NCBI GenBank assembly: GCA_016859345.1
Contig: CM029128.1
Span: forward strand, 16,016,604 to 16,080,603
Direction: 5' to 3'
DNA length: 64,000 nt
From: Istiophorus platypterus
Taxonomy: Eukaryota > Chordata > Actinopteri > Istiophoriformes > Istiophoridae
The translations under genes were made by a program, and so were the position numbers. A model generated the notes under the pieces. The model searched no databases and was not told the origin of the DNA. It worked only from the letters and a program-made list of their open reading frames with translations. Shown here piece by piece: positions 62,233-64,000 of this stretch. Every line of letters starts with the position of its first letter. The first letter of the stretch is position 1.

Positions 62233-63538
62233 CTTCATCCAATGTCCAGTATTCCAAGACATCTCTTATTGTTTAATCTTTCAAAAGAGATTGTACTTAC
62301 TTTAAAAGGCTTTTCCTCACTCACCCAGCGTCACTTGAAGGGACACTGGAACAAAAGTTCAGAGCTTAAACTGTGCTGAGTCAGTATATAATGGATAAGG
62401 ATTATTCTATGTGAAGTGCTGGAGATGACAGTCTACACACTGAGGCAAGTCATGCATAAACTAAGAAGCCACACGTTTAGTTTTTGAAGAAATTACACTT
62501 AATTCGTCTTCTCATACTTCTTATAGTCAGAAGACGTTCACATCAACTCCTGCTAACGTCAGCTATCCTTGCACAACCCTGTCTGCTATGAATAACTTCC
62601 ACATGTCGCTATTCTCTATTAAAGATTTACATTCAGATTCACATTACAGTGCTCAGTGCAAGTGCCGGACTATGTGGTGGGTGGGTGGCACCATTGTTTT
62701 TGGCGTCTACAGAGTCAGAAACTGCCAACTTTAGCTGATTATCAAAAGTTAAAATCCATAACTGTCCACAGTTGAAAGCTAATTGAAATTATGTCCACAG
62801 TGGGGACGATGGCATAATACTCCGATATCAACATATTGCTATTTGAACTGGCCAATGCAAAAGTTGAAACATCACCTACATATTGATATGGATTTGCAAG
62901 CATGGTGGGAAACCTCTTACATCTGGTGCATTAGATCCTTGCTTAGGTAGAATTATTGGCACTGTCAACCAAGGACAGGTGCGACCCATGAGGCTAATTA
63001 ACATTTCTCAGTAGCACAGTATGGCGAGTGTCTCTGGGAATGGTAATCATGCCAGTATTTGTGTTATACATTGCTCCAAGGTGTTCCACCTGGAATAGCA
63101 ATGCAGGTATAACACCCTGGTTTCTTCAGAGGGCTGAAGTTTCTGATGTCACCTTACAGCCACAATTCCGGTAACGTTTTGTTTTTTTTCTTTTCTTTGT
63201 AACTGCTAAGTACCTCTTACACCCAAACATATTTTTTTCCATTCAAGCATTCAGTTATCCTACTAAACATAGCAACATATTGACTGAACTTACCTCCGAT
63301 TGAGAATGGATAATGTCATATATCTGACTGAACTTAATTCCAGTCCTTCACCTTCCCACAACAACAACATATACAGCAAAGTTAAGAACTGTAAAGGTTG
63401 ATTTAATGTGAAAAGGTCAAATTTGTGAGAAAATAGCCTCAAACAGAGAAAATCAACTACTTTGTGTCTATTGAGATTTTAAAAACCAACAAAAATCCGT
63501 GCAGAAATCAACAAGGGAAGATTTCGCCTTTCAATGAA

Positions 63539-63542
<4 letters not shown>
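62230..63542. other. No gene recognised
   Basis: Unique-looking sequence without identifiable protein, RNA or repeat. Confidence 0.45.

Positions 63543-63569
<27 letters not shown>
63543..63569 (+). repeat. T homopolymer, 27 bp
   Basis: An uninterrupted T run. The 141-codon frame at 63464-63889 crosses it and is largely a translation of pyrimidine-rich DNA. Confidence 0.96.
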
Positions 63570-63575
<6 letters not shown>

Positions 63576-64000
63576 CACTGTTAGCCTTTAAAATATCCTT
63601 CACGATGGGACTTCTTCAATCCCACATGTCTCTGCTGGATGCCACATTCTATTTTATCTATGTATTTTTCATTTTGTTTTATGTGTGTTTCGTCTTTCTT
63701 GTGTGGCTCTGTACCTCTTCTTTGACCTTTGTAAATCCCTTCTCTGCTTGTAAAATTCATTTGCCTTTTTTTCATTTTGCCTCTGCCCACTGTCTTTCAT
63801 TACATATAACTACTTTATTGCACTCTCCATCTGGTTTCAGTCAGTTCCTAAATGCTGACTGCTTAGTGGTTCAACTAATCAGTCATTAAATATTAAAAGA
63901 ATGAAACAAGTGTCCTCAGTTATAAAAAGTGATAAAGGAGTGGAGTACAGTAGCTCTAGGGGTGTGTAATGAAAATTTAATATTTCTGTAAAAGTGTTTT
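63570..64000. other. No gene recognised; pyrimidine-rich
   Basis: The plus strand from 63640 to 63800 is T/C-rich. No exon or repeat family could be identified before the window ends. Confidence 0.4.

Overview
The window looks like vertebrate, most probably spiny-rayed (percomorph) teleost fish, nuclear DNA. It is AT-rich and dense in microsatellites, mostly TG/CA. It carries decayed copies of interspersed sequences I know from teleost genomes: LINE reverse-transcriptase fragments, a Tc1-like transposase remnant, two tRNA-derived SINEs and several unclassified teleost repeats. There is no bacterial or phage organisation, and I see no operon, CRISPR array or defence system. I recognise no host protein-coding gene. 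The long open frames come from repeats, low-complexity DNA or chance. The window is therefore either part of a very large intron or an intergenic stretch.

Layout. 1-265: minus-strand LINE reverse-transcriptase fragment running off the left edge. 6.2-10.1 kb: two opposite-facing copies of one teleost repeat, with a TG/CA-flanked repeat between them. 11.5 kb: another teleost repeat. 13.8 kb: a 62-bp TG tract. 15.2-15.9 kb: a 108-bp sequence present twice, then an 8-bp-unit minisatellite. 18.5 kb: minus-strand Tc1-like transposase C-terminus. 21.17-23.3 kb: an almost perfect 1060-bp tandem duplication bounded by 15-bp direct repeats. 23.46-23.65 kb: a GC-richer segment with a strong splice-acceptor-like edge and a donor-like edge, the best exon candidate. 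24.1-24.7 kb: a teleost repeat with an AG tract. 28.2 and 37.7 kb: SINEs, the second ending in a palindrome. 29.1, 39.7, 43.1 and 50.3 kb: further teleost repeat relics. 45.2-46.6 kb: a plus-strand LINE with large internal deletions. 52.4 kb: a TTAGGG-like degenerate relic. 62.1 kb: an 88-bp CA tract.

Nothing here acts as a joint pathway. I did not find an undescribed biological system. The observations most worth checking are the tandem duplication (or assembly artefact), the candidate exon beside it, the doubled 108-bp sequence at 15 kb, and the palindromic SINE end. Repeat-family assignments rest on recognition from memory, without a database search.
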